From Catenulispora sp. EB89 (GTDB lineage Bacteria > Actinomycetota > Actinomycetes > Streptomycetales > Catenulisporaceae), in assembly GCF_041261445.1 (NCBI RefSeq), contig NZ_JBGCCU010000001.1, positions 62,001 to 126,000 on the forward strand: a stretch of DNA of 64,000 nucleotides, read 5' to 3'. The notes under the pieces are model-generated. The model saw only the letters and a program-made list of their open reading frames with translations, searched no databases and was not told the DNA's origin. Numbering within the stretch: position 1 is the stretch's first letter; each line of letters starts with the position of its first letter. The translations under genes were made by a program, and so were the position numbers. This document shows, one piece after another, positions 25,089 through 34,990 of this stretch.

Positions 25089-25757
25089 ATGTCGCTGCCG
25101 ATCCCGCGCGGGGTCTCGATCGACGCGCTGCGCACTGCCGCCCTGGCCTGCCAAGGGTGCGAGCTCCACCAGGCCCAGCCCGGTTCGCTGAGCGGACCGA
25201 CGCAGACGGTCTTCTCCAAAGGGAACCCCGCCGCGCGCGTGGTGTTCGTGGGCGAACAACCGGGGGATATGGAGGACCGCGCGGGGCTGCCGTTCGTCGG
25301 GCCGGCCGGGCAACTGTTCGACCGCGCCATGGCCGAGGCGGGCATCGACCCGCGGCAGGCGTACGTGACCAACAGCGTGAAGCACTTCCGGTTCATGCAG
25401 GACCGCCCCAACGGCCGGCGGATCCACAAGACCCCGGACACCACGCACATCGAAGCGTGCAAGCCCTGGCTGCGCGCGGAGCTGACGATAGTGGACCCCG
25501 AGGTGATCGTGGTGCTCGGCGCCACCGCCGGCCGGGCCCTGATCGGCCCGCAGTTCCGGGTGACGCGGGACCGCGGCAAGGTGCTGATGTGGCCGCCGTC
25601 GGGGGACGCGGGCTTCGGCACCGACCCCTCGCGGCGCCGGGCGGTGTCGCTGGTGGCGACGTCGCATCCGTCGGCGGTGCTGCGCGCGGACAATCAGGAG
25701 ACCGCGTACAAGGAGCTGGTCTCGGACTTGCTGCTGGTCGCGCGGTTGCTGGCTTAG
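25089..25757 (+). CDS. udgX: UdgX-type uracil-DNA glycosylase
   Basis: 222 aa uracil-DNA glycosylase of the UdgX branch, which excises uracil and forms a covalent bond to the abasic DNA through a histidine. Visible: CQGC (21-24) and Cys124 as iron-sulphur ligands, GEQPGDMEDRAGLPFVGPAG from 55, and the UdgX-specific loop GRRIHKTP at 109-116, where His113 is the expected covalent residue; motif SHPSAVLR is near 192. The first loop residue is Gly where the described mycobacterial enzyme has Lys (from memory). Only three cysteines are obvious. ATG 25089 has AAGGA upstream. Confidence 0.9.
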   Translation: MSLPIPRGVSIDALRTAALACQGCELHQAQPGSLSGPTQTVFSKGNPAARVVFVGEQPGDMEDRAGLPFVGPAGQLFDRAMAEAGIDPRQAYVTNSVKHFRFMQDRPNGRRIHKTPDTTHIEACKPWLRAELTIVDPEVIVVLGATAGRALIGPQFRVTRDRGKVLMWPPSGDAGFGTDPSRRRAVSLVATSHPSAVLRADNQETAYKELVSDLLLVARLLA

Positions 25758-25780
25758 GCCGATCTGAGAGTGTGGATCCC

Positions 25781-26515
25781 ATGCTGACGATCTCGCGCCG
25801 CTTCAACGGCCCTCCGCACTCCGGCAACGGCGGCTACGTCTCCGGGATGCTCGCGCAGCTGTTCCTGGAGGAGTTCGGGGACACGCCCGGCGCGAAGGTG
25901 GAGGTCACGCTCCGCAAGCCGCCGCCGCTGGAGAAGCCGCTCACAACCCGGCAGCCGGCGGAGAGCGAGAGCCTGCGGCTGCTGGACGGCAGCACCGTGA
26001 TCGCGGAGGCGGAGCTGGTGGAGGCCGCCGGGGAGCTGGTCGAGCCGGTGTCCTACGACGAGGCGGTCACGGCCGCCAAGGGCTACGCCGGGCTGAGCGG
26101 GCATCCGTTCCTGACCTGCTTCGTCTGCGGCCCGGACCATCCGACCGGGCTGCACGTCTTCCCCGGCCCGGTCCCGGGCCGCAAGGGCGCCGTGGCGGCT
26201 CCGTGGACGCCCGCAGAGGACGCGGTGGGGCCGGAGTTCGTGTGGGCCGCGCTGGACTGTCCGGGGGGCTGGTCGGCCGGCGATCTGGCCGGGCGGCCGA
26301 TGGTGCTGGGCCGGATGAGCGTGGAGATGCTGGACGAGGCGCCGATCACCGCCGGGGAACGCTATGTGGTGCTGGGGAGGCACCTGCGCACCGAGGGACG
26401 CAAGACGTTCACCGTCTCCGCGCTCTACGGCCCTTCGGGAGAGCCGGTGGCGAGCGCCGAGGCGGTGTGGATCGCGGTCGATCCGGCGAAGGTGAAGCCG
26501 GTCGGCACGGACTGA
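25781..26515 (+). CDS. Hotdog-fold thioesterase-like protein
   Basis: 244 aa. Two hotdog-like halves: RFNGPPHSGNGGYVSGMLAQ near the start (acyl-CoA binding-helix region with the HSGNGG motif), then FVCGPDHPTGLHVFPG and VWAALDCPGGWSAGD typical of actinobacterial acyl-CoA thioesterase-like proteins. Soluble. Starts 23 bp after udgX; ribosome-binding site weak. Probably an acyl-CoA hydrolase or dehydratase-like enzyme of unknown substrate. Confidence 0.75.
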   Translation: MLTISRRFNGPPHSGNGGYVSGMLAQLFLEEFGDTPGAKVEVTLRKPPPLEKPLTTRQPAESESLRLLDGSTVIAEAELVEAAGELVEPVSYDEAVTAAKGYAGLSGHPFLTCFVCGPDHPTGLHVFPGPVPGRKGAVAAPWTPAEDAVGPEFVWAALDCPGGWSAGDLAGRPMVLGRMSVEMLDEAPITAGERYVVLGRHLRTEGRKTFTVSALYGPSGEPVASAEAVWIAVDPAKVKPVGTD

Positions 26516-26516
26516 G

Positions 26517-26760
26517 CGGTTCAGTTCGGTCCGGTGTCGGCCTGGTTCAGCCTGGTCCGGTCCGGTCCGGTCCGGCCTCGGCCTGGTCCGGTCCGATGTC
26601 GGCCTGGTTCGGTCTGGTGTCAGCCTGATCCGGTCTGGTGTCAGCCTGGTCCGGTCCGACGTCGGCCCGGTTCGGTCCGGTGTCGGCCCGGTCCCGTCTG
26701 GTGTCGCGGCCTGGTCCGAGCTGGTGTCAGCCCGGACCGAGCCGCCGTCAGCGTCGGAGT
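26517..26760. repeat. Degenerate ~20-bp tandem array after the thioesterase gene
   Basis: About ten imperfect copies of a GGTCCGGTGTCGGCCTGGTTC-like unit (core GGTGTCRGCCTGG), beginning two bases after the stop codon and ending just before the pdxH stop. No stable reading frame or protein signature; frames through it are repeats of S/G/P/V residues. Similar composition follows citA and the gene ending at 59393. Confidence 0.75.
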
Positions 26761-26801
26761 GGGTCGGAGGGGTCGCGGCGGGCGCGGGGCCGGCAGCGGC
26801 G

Positions 26802-27458
26802 TCAGGGACTGAGGCGCTCGATGGTCCAGCCGTCCGGGCTGTGCTCGTCGCGCTTGTAGCGGAGCCGGTCGTGCAGCCGGTCGGGGCGGCCCTGCCAGAA
26901 CTCGACGGTCTGCGGCCGGACCAGGAAGCCGCCCCAGAAGTCCGGCAGCGGCACCTCGGTGCCCTCCGGCCACTGTTCGGCCAGCTCGGCGGCCCGCTTG
27001 TCGAGCCAATCGCGGCCCGGGATCACCGTGGACTGCTCGCTGGCCCAGGCGCCGATCTGCGAGCCGTGCGGCCGGGTGGCGAAGTATTCCTCATCGGATT
27101 CGCGGTCCAGCTTGGTCGCCGCGCCGATGACGATCACCTGCCGGTGCAGCGTGTACCAGGGGAACAACAGGGAGCAACGGGGGTTCGCCGTCAGCTCCCT
27201 GCCCTTGCGGGAGCCGAGGTTGGTGTAGAAGATGAATCCGGTTTCGTCGAACCCCTTCAACAGCACTGACCTGCTGGAGGGCTGGCCGTCGAGGTCAGTG
27301 GTAGAGACCACCATGGCGTTCGGTTCGGGCAGGGAAGCCCGGACGGCGTCCTCCAGCCACCCGGAGAAGAGGAGGTGGGGTGCGGGTGCCGCGTCCTGTT
27401 CACGCAGCGTTCCGATGCCGTACTCCCGGCGCAGCGCTGCGAGCGCTTCAGAGTCCAC
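26802..27458 (-). CDS. pdxH: Pyridoxamine 5'-phosphate oxidase
   Basis: 218 aa FMN enzyme that oxidises pyridoxamine/pyridoxine phosphate to pyridoxal 5'-phosphate. Visible: NAMVVSTTDLDGQPSSRSVLLKG (FMN-binding strand pair, quoted in part: SSRSVLLKG), FYTNLGSRKGREL, LFPWYTLHRQVIV, and the C-terminal FWQGRPDRLHDRLRY signature. GTG 27458 gives the family length; TACCGT six bases upstream could be the -10 of a leaderless transcript. The longer frame to 27533 adds non-family residues. Confidence 0.93.
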   Translation of the reverse strand: MDSEALAALRREYGIGTLREQDAAPAPHLLFSGWLEDAVRASLPEPNAMVVSTTDLDGQPSSRSVLLKGFDETGFIFYTNLGSRKGRELTANPRCSLLFPWYTLHRQVIVIGAATKLDRESDEEYFATRPHGSQIGAWASEQSTVIPGRDWLDKRAAELAEQWPEGTEVPLPDFWGGFLVRPQTVEFWQGRPDRLHDRLRYKRDEHSPDGWTIERLSP

Positions 27459-27669
27459 AGGGCCACGGTAACGCGTGTGACATTCCAGACACAGCACTGC
27501 CCCCGGTGCAGAGCATCCTGTGTGGCGAGTCACTATAGGAGAGACGCACTAATCACGACACCACCGTGTCGTCACGTTGACGCCGGGTAAGGCGACACCG
27601 TGGCAAGCCAGCTGGCCGCATCGAGCCACAGCACGTTGAGCGGCACACAAGGAAACAGAGGGAGTACAC

Positions 27670-28806
27670 ATGTCCGACTTCGTACCGGGCCTTGAGGGCG
27701 TCATCGCCTTCGAGTCCGAAATCGCCGAACCGGATAAGGAAGGCGGCGCTCTCCGGTACCGCGGAGTCGACATCGAAGACCTCGTCGGACGCGTGACGTT
27801 CGGCAACGTGTGGGGCCTTCTGGTGGACGGCAAGTTCAACCCGGGTCTGCCGCCGGCGGAGCCGTACCCGGTGCCGGTGCACTCCGGCGACGTGCGCGTC
27901 GACGTGCAGTCCGCGCTCGCCATGCTGGCTCCCGTGTGGGGCCTGCAGCCGCTGCTGGACACGTCGGACGAGAAAGCCCGCGAGGACCTCGCGCGCGCCG
28001 CCGTCATGGCGCTGTCCTTCGTGGCCCAGTCCGCCCGCTCGATCGAGCACCCGGGCCAGGCCATGGTGCCGCAGAGCGAGGTCGACAAGGCCGAGACGAT
28101 CGTCGAGCGCTTCATGATCCGCTGGCGCGGTGAGCCGGACCCCAAGCACGTCCAGGCCATCGACGCGTACTGGACCTCGGCGGCCGAGCACGGCATGAAC
28201 GCCTCGACCTTCACCGCCCGCGTCATCGCCTCCACCGGCGCCGACGCCGCGGCCGCGCTGTCCGGCGCGGTCGGCGCGATGTCCGGCCCGCTGCACGGCG
28301 GCGCCCCGGCGCGCGTGCTGCACATGGTCGAGGCGGTCGAGGAGATCGGCGACGCCCGCAAGTACGTGAAGAGCGTTCTGGACAAGGGCGAGCGCCTGAT
28401 GGGCTTCGGCCACCGCGTGTACCGCGCCCAGGACCCGCGCGCCCGCGTCCTGCGCCGCACCGCCAAGGAGCTGAACGCGCCCCGCTACGAGGTCGCCAAG
28501 GCCCTGGAGGAGGCCGCGCTGGCCGAGCTGCACGAGCGCCGCCCGGACCGCGTGCTGGAGACCAACGTCGAGTTCTGGGCCGCCGTGGTCCTGGACTTCG
28601 CGCAGGTCCCGGCGAACATGTTCACCTCGCTGTTCACCTGCGCCCGCACCGCCGGGTGGAGCGCGCACATCCTGGAGCAGAAGAAGACCGGCCGCCTGAT
28701 CCGGCCGTCCTCCCGCTACATCGGCCCCGGCCCGCGCAAGCCGGAGACCGTCGAGGGCTTCGAGACGATGGTGCCGCCGAGCGGCTTCCACACGTACAAG
28801 GACTGA
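27670..28806 (+). CDS. citA: Citrate synthase, CitA/citrate synthase 2 type
   Basis: 378 aa. Condenses oxaloacetate and acetyl-CoA to citrate. Catalytic histidines are His209 (PLHGGAP) and His248 (GFGHRVY). The usual NVD motif is NVEFW here, so the catalytic Asp position is Glu301; I believe this is common in the actinobacterial CitA branch. ATG 27670 with GAGGGAG upstream. A strong intrinsic terminator follows at 28923. Divergent from pdxH. Confidence 0.93.
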   Translation: MSDFVPGLEGVIAFESEIAEPDKEGGALRYRGVDIEDLVGRVTFGNVWGLLVDGKFNPGLPPAEPYPVPVHSGDVRVDVQSALAMLAPVWGLQPLLDTSDEKAREDLARAAVMALSFVAQSARSIEHPGQAMVPQSEVDKAETIVERFMIRWRGEPDPKHVQAIDAYWTSAAEHGMNASTFTARVIASTGADAAAALSGAVGAMSGPLHGGAPARVLHMVEAVEEIGDARKYVKSVLDKGERLMGFGHRVYRAQDPRARVLRRTAKELNAPRYEVAKALEEAALAELHERRPDRVLETNVEFWAAVVLDFAQVPANMFTSLFTCARTAGWSAHILEQKKTGRLIRPSSRYIGPGPRKPETVEGFETMVPPSGFHTYKD

Positions 28807-28893
28807 CCGGCTCTGGTCGGCGCTGGTCCGGCCCCCGGTCATCTGTGGTCCAGCCCCGGTCGGCTCTGATGTGGCCGGCGGCTGGGTGATATT

Positions 28894-28917
28894 CGGTCGA
28901 ACGATCGGTCGAACGAT
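28894..28917. repeat. Two tandem 12-bp repeats
   Basis: CGGTCGAACGAT occurs twice head to tail just before the citA terminator; no role evident. Confidence 0.6.
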
Positions 28918-28922
28918 ATGAG

Positions 28923-28949
28923 GGCTCCCCCGTTCGGGGGAGCCTTTTT
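28923..28949 (+). terminator. Rho-independent terminator of citA
   Basis: 9-bp stem GGCTCCCCC/GGGGGAGCC, GTTC loop, then TTTTT. Confidence 0.92.
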
Positions 28950-28998
28950 CGGCTGTCCGGGCGACCCCGCCGGGGCCGCGAGGCCGCCGGGCCGCCGG

Positions 28999-29844
28999 TC
29001 AGAGCTCGTTCACCGAGCTCCAGTCGTCGTCGCCGCGTCCGGCCTCGAGCGCCGCGCCGAACACGTCCCGCACGCTGTCCAGGATCGGGTGCGGCACGTC
29101 CCCGGCCAGCCGCGCCGCGTAGGACAGGTCCTTGTGGGCCCAGCGCGTGGCGAAGTTGATCGGGTCCGGCGGCTGGAGGTGGCTGGCCCAGGCCTGCTGG
29201 GTAACGGCGCCGCCGGGCCGGTCCTGGAACGCCGCCCCGACGGCCTCGACGTCCAGACCGGCCGCGGCGGCCACCCGCAGTGCCTCGCCGAAGGCCGCCA
29301 TGTGCGCCGCCTGCAGAGCGTTGAGGACGAGCTTGAAGCGGGTGCCGGCGCCGACCGGGCCGAAGTGCCGCACCTCGCGGGACACCGCCTGCAGGACCGG
29401 TCCGAGCTCGGCCAGCCCGGCCTTGTCGCCGCCGACGAGCAGGACCAGGGCGCCGCTGCGGGCCGCGACGGCGCCGCCGGTCAGCGGCATGTCAAAGAAC
29501 GGCAGACCGCGCTCGGCGACGGCCTCGGACAGCTCCGCCACCCACTCCACCGACAGCGTGGCCGAGGTGATCAGGACCGCGCCGTCCTTCGCGCCGGCCA
29601 GGATGCCGTCGGGGCCGAGCCAGACGCCGCGCGAGGTGTCGTCGTCGGCGGTCACCTCGAAGACGATCTCGGCGGCGGCAGCGGCCGCCGCGGGCGTGTC
29701 CGCGACCTCGGCGCCGGCGTCCCGCAGGTCGGCGATCTTCGCCGGGGTGCGGTTCCAGAGGATGACCCGGTGTCCGTGCTTCAGCAGGTTCTCGGCCATT
29801 CCGCGGCCCATGATGCCCACGCCCACGATCGCGACGCTCGCCAT
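28999..29844 (-). CDS. NAD(P)-dependent 3-hydroxyisobutyrate dehydrogenase-like oxidoreductase
   Basis: 281 aa of the beta-hydroxyacid dehydrogenase family. Rossmann GVGIMGRGMAENLL (residues 8-21), substrate-binding DMPLTGG (normally DAPVSGG) near 120, catalytic-region GAGTRFKLVLNAL near 170 with Lys. ATG 29844 with AGGGGAA upstream. Could reduce succinic semialdehyde, tartronate semialdehyde or imines; the specific substrate is not readable. Confidence 0.9.
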   Translation of the reverse strand: MASVAIVGVGIMGRGMAENLLKHGHRVILWNRTPAKIADLRDAGAEVADTPAAAAAAAEIVFEVTADDDTSRGVWLGPDGILAGAKDGAVLITSATLSVEWVAELSEAVAERGLPFFDMPLTGGAVAARSGALVLLVGGDKAGLAELGPVLQAVSREVRHFGPVGAGTRFKLVLNALQAAHMAAFGEALRVAAAAGLDVEAVGAAFQDRPGGAVTQQAWASHLQPPDPINFATRWAHKDLSYAARLAGDVPHPILDSVRDVFGAALEAGRGDDDWSSVNEL

Positions 29845-29999
29845 GGCGGTGTTCCCCTCTCGTACGTTTACTGTGCTGCCTGACCCAACGCGATCCGCGG
29901 TGGATACATGCCGCCGTCGCATCTCTCCTCCGAAGCCTGCAACCGATCCGTACCGGCGCGACTCATGTGTCCCGACCGACGGTCATGGGAGGGAAACGC

Positions 30000-30554
30000 A
30001 TGGGGGACCAAGCTCGCGTCGACGAGTTCAGCGAGTACGCGGCAGCGCGCCAGAACCACTTACTGCGCACCGCGTATCTCCTGTGCGGCAATTGGCACGG
30101 CGCGCAGGACCTGACGCAGACCGCGTTGCTCAACCTGTGCAAAGCGTGGAACCGCGCCAGACGTGCGGACTCCGTCGACGCCTACGCGCACAGGACCCTC
30201 GTCAACGCCTTCCTCCGCGGCCAGCGCAAGCTGCGGCGCGAACGCGAGGTGCGCGCGGCGGCGCTGTCCGGCACCGACCGCCTGACCCGCGCCGCCGACG
30301 ACCGCAACCGGCCGGAGACGCGGCTGGCCCTGCTGTCCGCGCTCGACCGGCTCCCGGCCCGCGCCCGGGCGGTGGTGGTGCTGCGGTACTGGGAGGACCT
30401 GAGCGTGGAGGCGACGGCCGCCACGCTCGGCTGCTCGACCGGCAATGTGAAGAGCCAGTCCTCGCGGGCCCTGGCCAGGCTCCGGACCCTGCTCGGCGAC
30501 GAATTCTCCGCCTACGGACCGCGCTCCGGCGTGGAAGGGAAGACCCTGCGATGA
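30000..30554 (+). CDS. SigE-family RNA polymerase sigma factor
   Basis: 184 aa ECF-type sigma factor of the actinobacterial SigE-like group. Region 2 (RQNHLLRTAYLLCGNWHGAQDLTQ) and region 4 (ALDRLPARARAVVVLRYWEDLSVEATAATLGCSTGNVKSQ), both quoted only to locate them: LLRTAYLLCG near 20 and LPARARAVVVLRYWEDLS near 117. ATG 30000 has GGGAGGG upstream. Its stop overlaps the next start as ATGA, so the downstream membrane protein is probably its anti-sigma factor. Confidence 0.92.
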   Translation: MGDQARVDEFSEYAAARQNHLLRTAYLLCGNWHGAQDLTQTALLNLCKAWNRARRADSVDAYAHRTLVNAFLRGQRKLRREREVRAAALSGTDRLTRAADDRNRPETRLALLSALDRLPARARAVVVLRYWEDLSVEATAATLGCSTGNVKSQSSRALARLRTLLGDEFSAYGPRSGVEGKTLR

Positions 30555-31426
30555 GTGCTGACGATCACGGCGACGGCCTCGGCGGCCAGCACGGCCGACA
30601 CGACGCGGTGCACGGCCTGCTCGCCACCGCCTTCACCGACGACATGCCGGTGCTGAACCTGGTGCCGGCCGCGGTCGACGGCTACCGCCGGCACCGGCGG
30701 CGCGCCCGGGTGCTGGGGTCCGCCGGCGGGGCGCTGGCGCTGGTCGGCGTCATCGCGGCGGGGGTCACGCTGGGAGCCGGGGGCAGGCGGCCGGGGCAGA
30801 ACGTCGGCGCCGAGCCGGGCCCCGGCACTGTCGTACCGCCGAAGATCGCCGCGAAGTGCGCGGGCACCTACAACCTCCTCGGCGGGAGCGCCGCGCCGGG
30901 CGTGTACAGCTCGGATCAACAAGGGCTCACCGCGGTGTGCGAGCAGGATCTCGCCACGCTCCAACAGCTGACCGGGGACACCGGACTCGTCCCACTGACG
31001 GAGTCCTATCCCTCATCGACGAGCTCAGAGCCGACCAGCGAGATGACCCCGCAGATCGGCGGCCCGGATGCCCGGATCCAGCCGGGAGACTACCTGGGCA
31101 GCCTCAAAGGCACTGCCTACAACCTGGAGATCAGCGTCTACGACAAGATCACCTCGTTCGGCACCAACTGCACCGCCAAGGCGTGCCCGCCGACCGACAG
31201 GCTGGCCGACGGCCACCTCACGACCACTGTGACCGGACCCCGTGACACCTCCGTCGTCGTCCACTACGACGCCACGCACAGCGTCCTGGTCCGTGCCGGC
31301 CTGAAGGACCGGAACAGCGAGGCGCCGCTCCCGTTCGACGTCGAAAAACTCCTCTCCAGCCCCGCCTTCGCCCGGCTGATCAGCTACGACGTTCACACCC
31401 TCGACAAGCTCCCGCACCCGGGCTGA
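30551..31426 (+). CDS. Single-pass membrane protein, putative anti-sigma factor
   Basis: 291 aa. Cytoplasmic N-terminus with DDMPVLNLVPAAVDGYRRHRRR, one transmembrane helix near residues 54-75 (GGALALVGVIAAGVTLGAG), then an extracellular domain with cysteines. Translationally coupled (ATGA overlap) to the SigE-like sigma gene, the typical layout of SigE-family sigma/anti-sigma pairs. No zinc-binding HxxxCxxC motif is seen, so a ZAS-type mechanism is unlikely. Confidence 0.8.
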   Translation: MSADDHGDGLGGQHGRHDAVHGLLATAFTDDMPVLNLVPAAVDGYRRHRRRARVLGSAGGALALVGVIAAGVTLGAGGRRPGQNVGAEPGPGTVVPPKIAAKCAGTYNLLGGSAAPGVYSSDQQGLTAVCEQDLATLQQLTGDTGLVPLTESYPSSTSSEPTSEMTPQIGGPDARIQPGDYLGSLKGTAYNLEISVYDKITSFGTNCTAKACPPTDRLADGHLTTTVTGPRDTSVVVHYDATHSVLVRAGLKDRNSEAPLPFDVEKLLSSPAFARLISYDVHTLDKLPHPG

Positions 31427-31592
31427 GACCGGGCTTCGGCGGAACCGGCCGGTCCCGCCGGGCCTGACACCGTGGCAAGCGACGGCGTGTCTCGTTTCAC
31501 GGAATGCAGCCCGGATCGCGGACACATCCCGGTTACGATGTGAGCAGGCCTTGGCCAACGACGCCCTGGGCCACCCGACTTCTCCCCTGTAA

Positions 31593-32735
<1,143 letters not shown>

Positions 32736-32822
32736 TCAGCGCAGCGCGGCCGCGATCACCACGACGGCGAGGATCGCCACCAGTACGAAAGTGACGACCC
32801 TGGAGCGGGTACGTGTGTTCAC
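32736..32822 (-). CDS. Candidate 28-aa single-helix membrane peptide
   Basis: GTG at 32822 with GGAG just upstream encodes a basic start (VNTRTRSR) followed by one hydrophobic helix (FVLVAILAVVVIAAAL) and stop at 32736, directly against the serC stop. Codons are GC3-rich. It fits the many one-helix actinobacterial micro-proteins, but could be chance. Confidence 0.45.
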   Translation of the reverse strand: MNTRTRSRVVTFVLVAILAVVVIAAALR

Positions 32823-32845
32823 CGCTCCAGGGTAATGCGGAACGC

Positions 32846-33505
32846 TCAGCGTCCCGTCAGCGGCCAGTGCGCGACGCGCTCGTAGCGCTTGTAGGGGTGC
32901 GCGCCGGTGGCGCCGTTCGCCGCGTGCGCCCCGTGCGCGCCGTTGGCCGCCGCCCCGGCGTCCCCGCCCTCGGCGACGGTGAACAGCTCCACCTCGCCGG
33001 CCAGCCAGCCCGGCGACCGGAACGGCCGCAGCCGCTCCACGATCGGCGCCAGGTCCAGCGGCCCGGTCTGGTCGTCGTGGGTCACGCCGCGCGGCACGCC
33101 GTTCACCCGGGCCAGCGTCAGGTGCGGCCGGTAGGGGCGGTCCTCCACCCGGATGTGGCAGCGGCGCGCGGCGGCCCCGGAGGCCTCGGCCAGCCGGCCC
33201 AGCCGGTCGCACTGGCCCTGCACGCCGAACCACAGCGCGCGCGGCCCGAACCGTCCGGCGCCGGCCAGCGACAGCTCCATCGGCGTGGTCCGCGCGGCCA
33301 CCCGGCCGAGCCGGTCGACCAGGTCGGCGGCCTTCTCCTCGGACACCTCGCCGTAGAAGGCGACCGTGATGTGCCACGTCTCCGGCCTGGTCCAGCGCAG
33401 CAGGGCGTTGACTCCGGGGGTGTTGCCCCGCTTCAGCGCGTCGACCGCAGCCCGCACCTCCAGCAGGACCGCACGGGGTGGCGTGATCGCCACGAACAAG
33501 CGCAT
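32846..33505 (-). CDS. thpR: 2'-5' RNA ligase / RNA 2',3'-cyclic phosphodiesterase family protein
   Basis: 219 aa of the 2H phosphoesterase superfamily. Two HxTx motifs are visible: HITV near residue 45 and HLTL near 130, which form the active site that opens 2',3'-cyclic phosphates. N-terminus MRLFVAITPP is diagnostic. The C-terminus carries an alanine/glycine/histidine-rich GAHGAHAANGA tail before a last basic segment, unlike most homologues. ATG 33505 with AAGGAG upstream. Confidence 0.9.
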   Translation of the reverse strand: MRLFVAITPPRAVLLEVRAAVDALKRGNTPGVNALLRWTRPETWHITVAFYGEVSEEKAADLVDRLGRVAARTTPMELSLAGAGRFGPRALWFGVQGQCDRLGRLAEASGAAARRCHIRVEDRPYRPHLTLARVNGVPRGVTHDDQTGPLDLAPIVERLRPFRSPGWLAGEVELFTVAEGGDAGAAANGAHGAHAANGATGAHPYKRYERVAHWPLTGR

Positions 33506-33667
33506 GCGTCTCCTTGAGGTTCCCCCAGCACGCCTGCACCGCACACGGACGCCCGCACCGCTCAGCGCGCTTCACACCTTGTGAGAGCACCCACAATACG
33601 GCGTGTGACCGGCGAGTTGTCGATAAGCGGACCGGAGGATTTTCTTCGCCGCGTCGGGCCGAAGACC

Positions 33668-34930
33668 TCAGGCGGCCAGGCGCTCGGCCAGCCGCGTCGG
33701 GGTGTGCGCGACCACCCGCTCGCGCACCGACATGCCCTTCACCCGGGCCAGCGCGTAGGCCGCGATGATCGCCGCGACCACCGATATCACCCCGCCGCCG
33801 CCGACCGCGTAGCGCGCCCCGAAGTGCTGCCCGACCCAGCCCACCAGCGGCGAACCGACCGGCGTGCCGCCGAGGAAGACCACCATGTACACGCTCATCA
33901 CGCGCCCGCGCATCTCCGGCTCGACGCCGGTCTGCATGGTGGCGTTGGCCGCCGTGGTGACCATGATGATCATGACGCCCACCGGCAGCAGCAGCGCCCC
34001 GTACAGCACCGGGTCCGGCATCAGCGACACCACGGTCGCGGCCACCCCGAAGCCCAGGGCGCTGAGCAGCACCAGCGCCACCCCGACCCGGCGCTTGCGG
34101 GCCGTGACCAGCGCACCGAGCAGCGCACCGAGCGCGAGCAGGATGTTCAGCAGCCCGAACACACCCTTGCCGAGGTGGAAGGTCTGCACCGCCATCAGGG
34201 TGCTGGTGATCTGGAAGTTCAGCCCGAAGGTGGCCAGGAAGAACATGCACGCCAGCACGGCCACCAGGTCCGGCCGGGTGCGCAGGTAGGCGAAGGCCTC
34301 GCGGTACTGGCCCTTGGCACGCACGATCGGGACCGGCGCGTGCAGCTCGTCGCGGCGGATCAGGGCCAGCGCGGTGATGATCGCGATCCCGGTGATCGCG
34401 TTGGTGATGAACACCCAGCCGACGTCCATGACCGCCAGCGCCAGGCTGGCCAGCGCCGGGCCGAGCATCCGGGCCAGGTTGAAGGTGGCGGCGTTCAGCG
34501 ACACCGCGTTCGGCAGCGCCTCGGGCCCGACCAGCTCGATCACGAAGGACTGGCGCGCGGGGTTGTCGAAGGCGTTGACCGTGCCGCCGATCAGGGCGAT
34601 GAGGTACACCTGCCAGAGCTGGACGGCGTTGGTGACGATCAGCAGCCCCAGGACCAGGGCGCACAGCCCGGTGAGCGCGGCGGTGAGCATCAGCAGCCGG
34701 TTCTTGCGGTAGCGGTCGGCCAGCGCGCCGCCCCAGAGGCTGAATATCAGGGAGGGGCCGAACTGCAGCGCGGTGACGATGCCGAGTGCGGTGCCGGAGC
34801 CGGTGAGCGAGACGACCAGCCAGTCCTGGGCGATGCGCTGCATCCAGATGCCGGTGTTGGAGACCACCATGCCACTGGCGAAGAGACGGTAGTTACGGAT
34901 CGACAGCGAGGAGAAGGTGGCTGACTTCAC
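33668..34930 (-). CDS. MFS transporter (EntS/MFS_3-like), possibly siderophore exporter
   Basis: 420 aa, about 12 helices. N-terminus FSSLSIRNYRLFASGMVVSNTGIWMQRIAQDWLV is the MFS_3/EntS signature (located at residues 5-38), with GGALADRYRKNRLL after helix 2 and FDNPARQSFV near 125. EntS-like proteins export enterobactin-type siderophores; many relatives export drugs. A DtxR-like iron box candidate at 34991-35009, about 60 bp upstream, supports an iron-related role. Confidence 0.88.
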   Translation of the reverse strand: MKSATFSSLSIRNYRLFASGMVVSNTGIWMQRIAQDWLVVSLTGSGTALGIVTALQFGPSLIFSLWGGALADRYRKNRLLMLTAALTGLCALVLGLLIVTNAVQLWQVYLIALIGGTVNAFDNPARQSFVIELVGPEALPNAVSLNAATFNLARMLGPALASLALAVMDVGWVFITNAITGIAIITALALIRRDELHAPVPIVRAKGQYREAFAYLRTRPDLVAVLACMFFLATFGLNFQITSTLMAVQTFHLGKGVFGLLNILLALGALLGALVTARKRRVGVALVLLSALGFGVAATVVSLMPDPVLYGALLLPVGVMIIMVTTAANATMQTGVEPEMRGRVMSVYMVVFLGGTPVGSPLVGWVGQHFGARYAVGGGGVISVVAAIIAAYALARVKGMSVRERVVAHTPTRLAERLAA

Positions 34931-34990
34931 GGCTGGGCAGGCCCCCCAAAGGACTTTCGGCGCCCCCGGGGCCCGACCGCCTCGGGATGC

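Noticed and set aside
26534-26812. Small + strand frames in the 26.5-26.8 kb repeat array
   Set aside because: Sequence is repeat-derived S/G/P/V/R with no ribosome-binding site or conserved start.
29132-31426. 764-codon + frame joining antisense sequence to the anti-sigma-like gene
   Set aside because: The true start is the ATG at 30551 overlapping the sigma-factor stop; the upstream part is antisense or out of frame.
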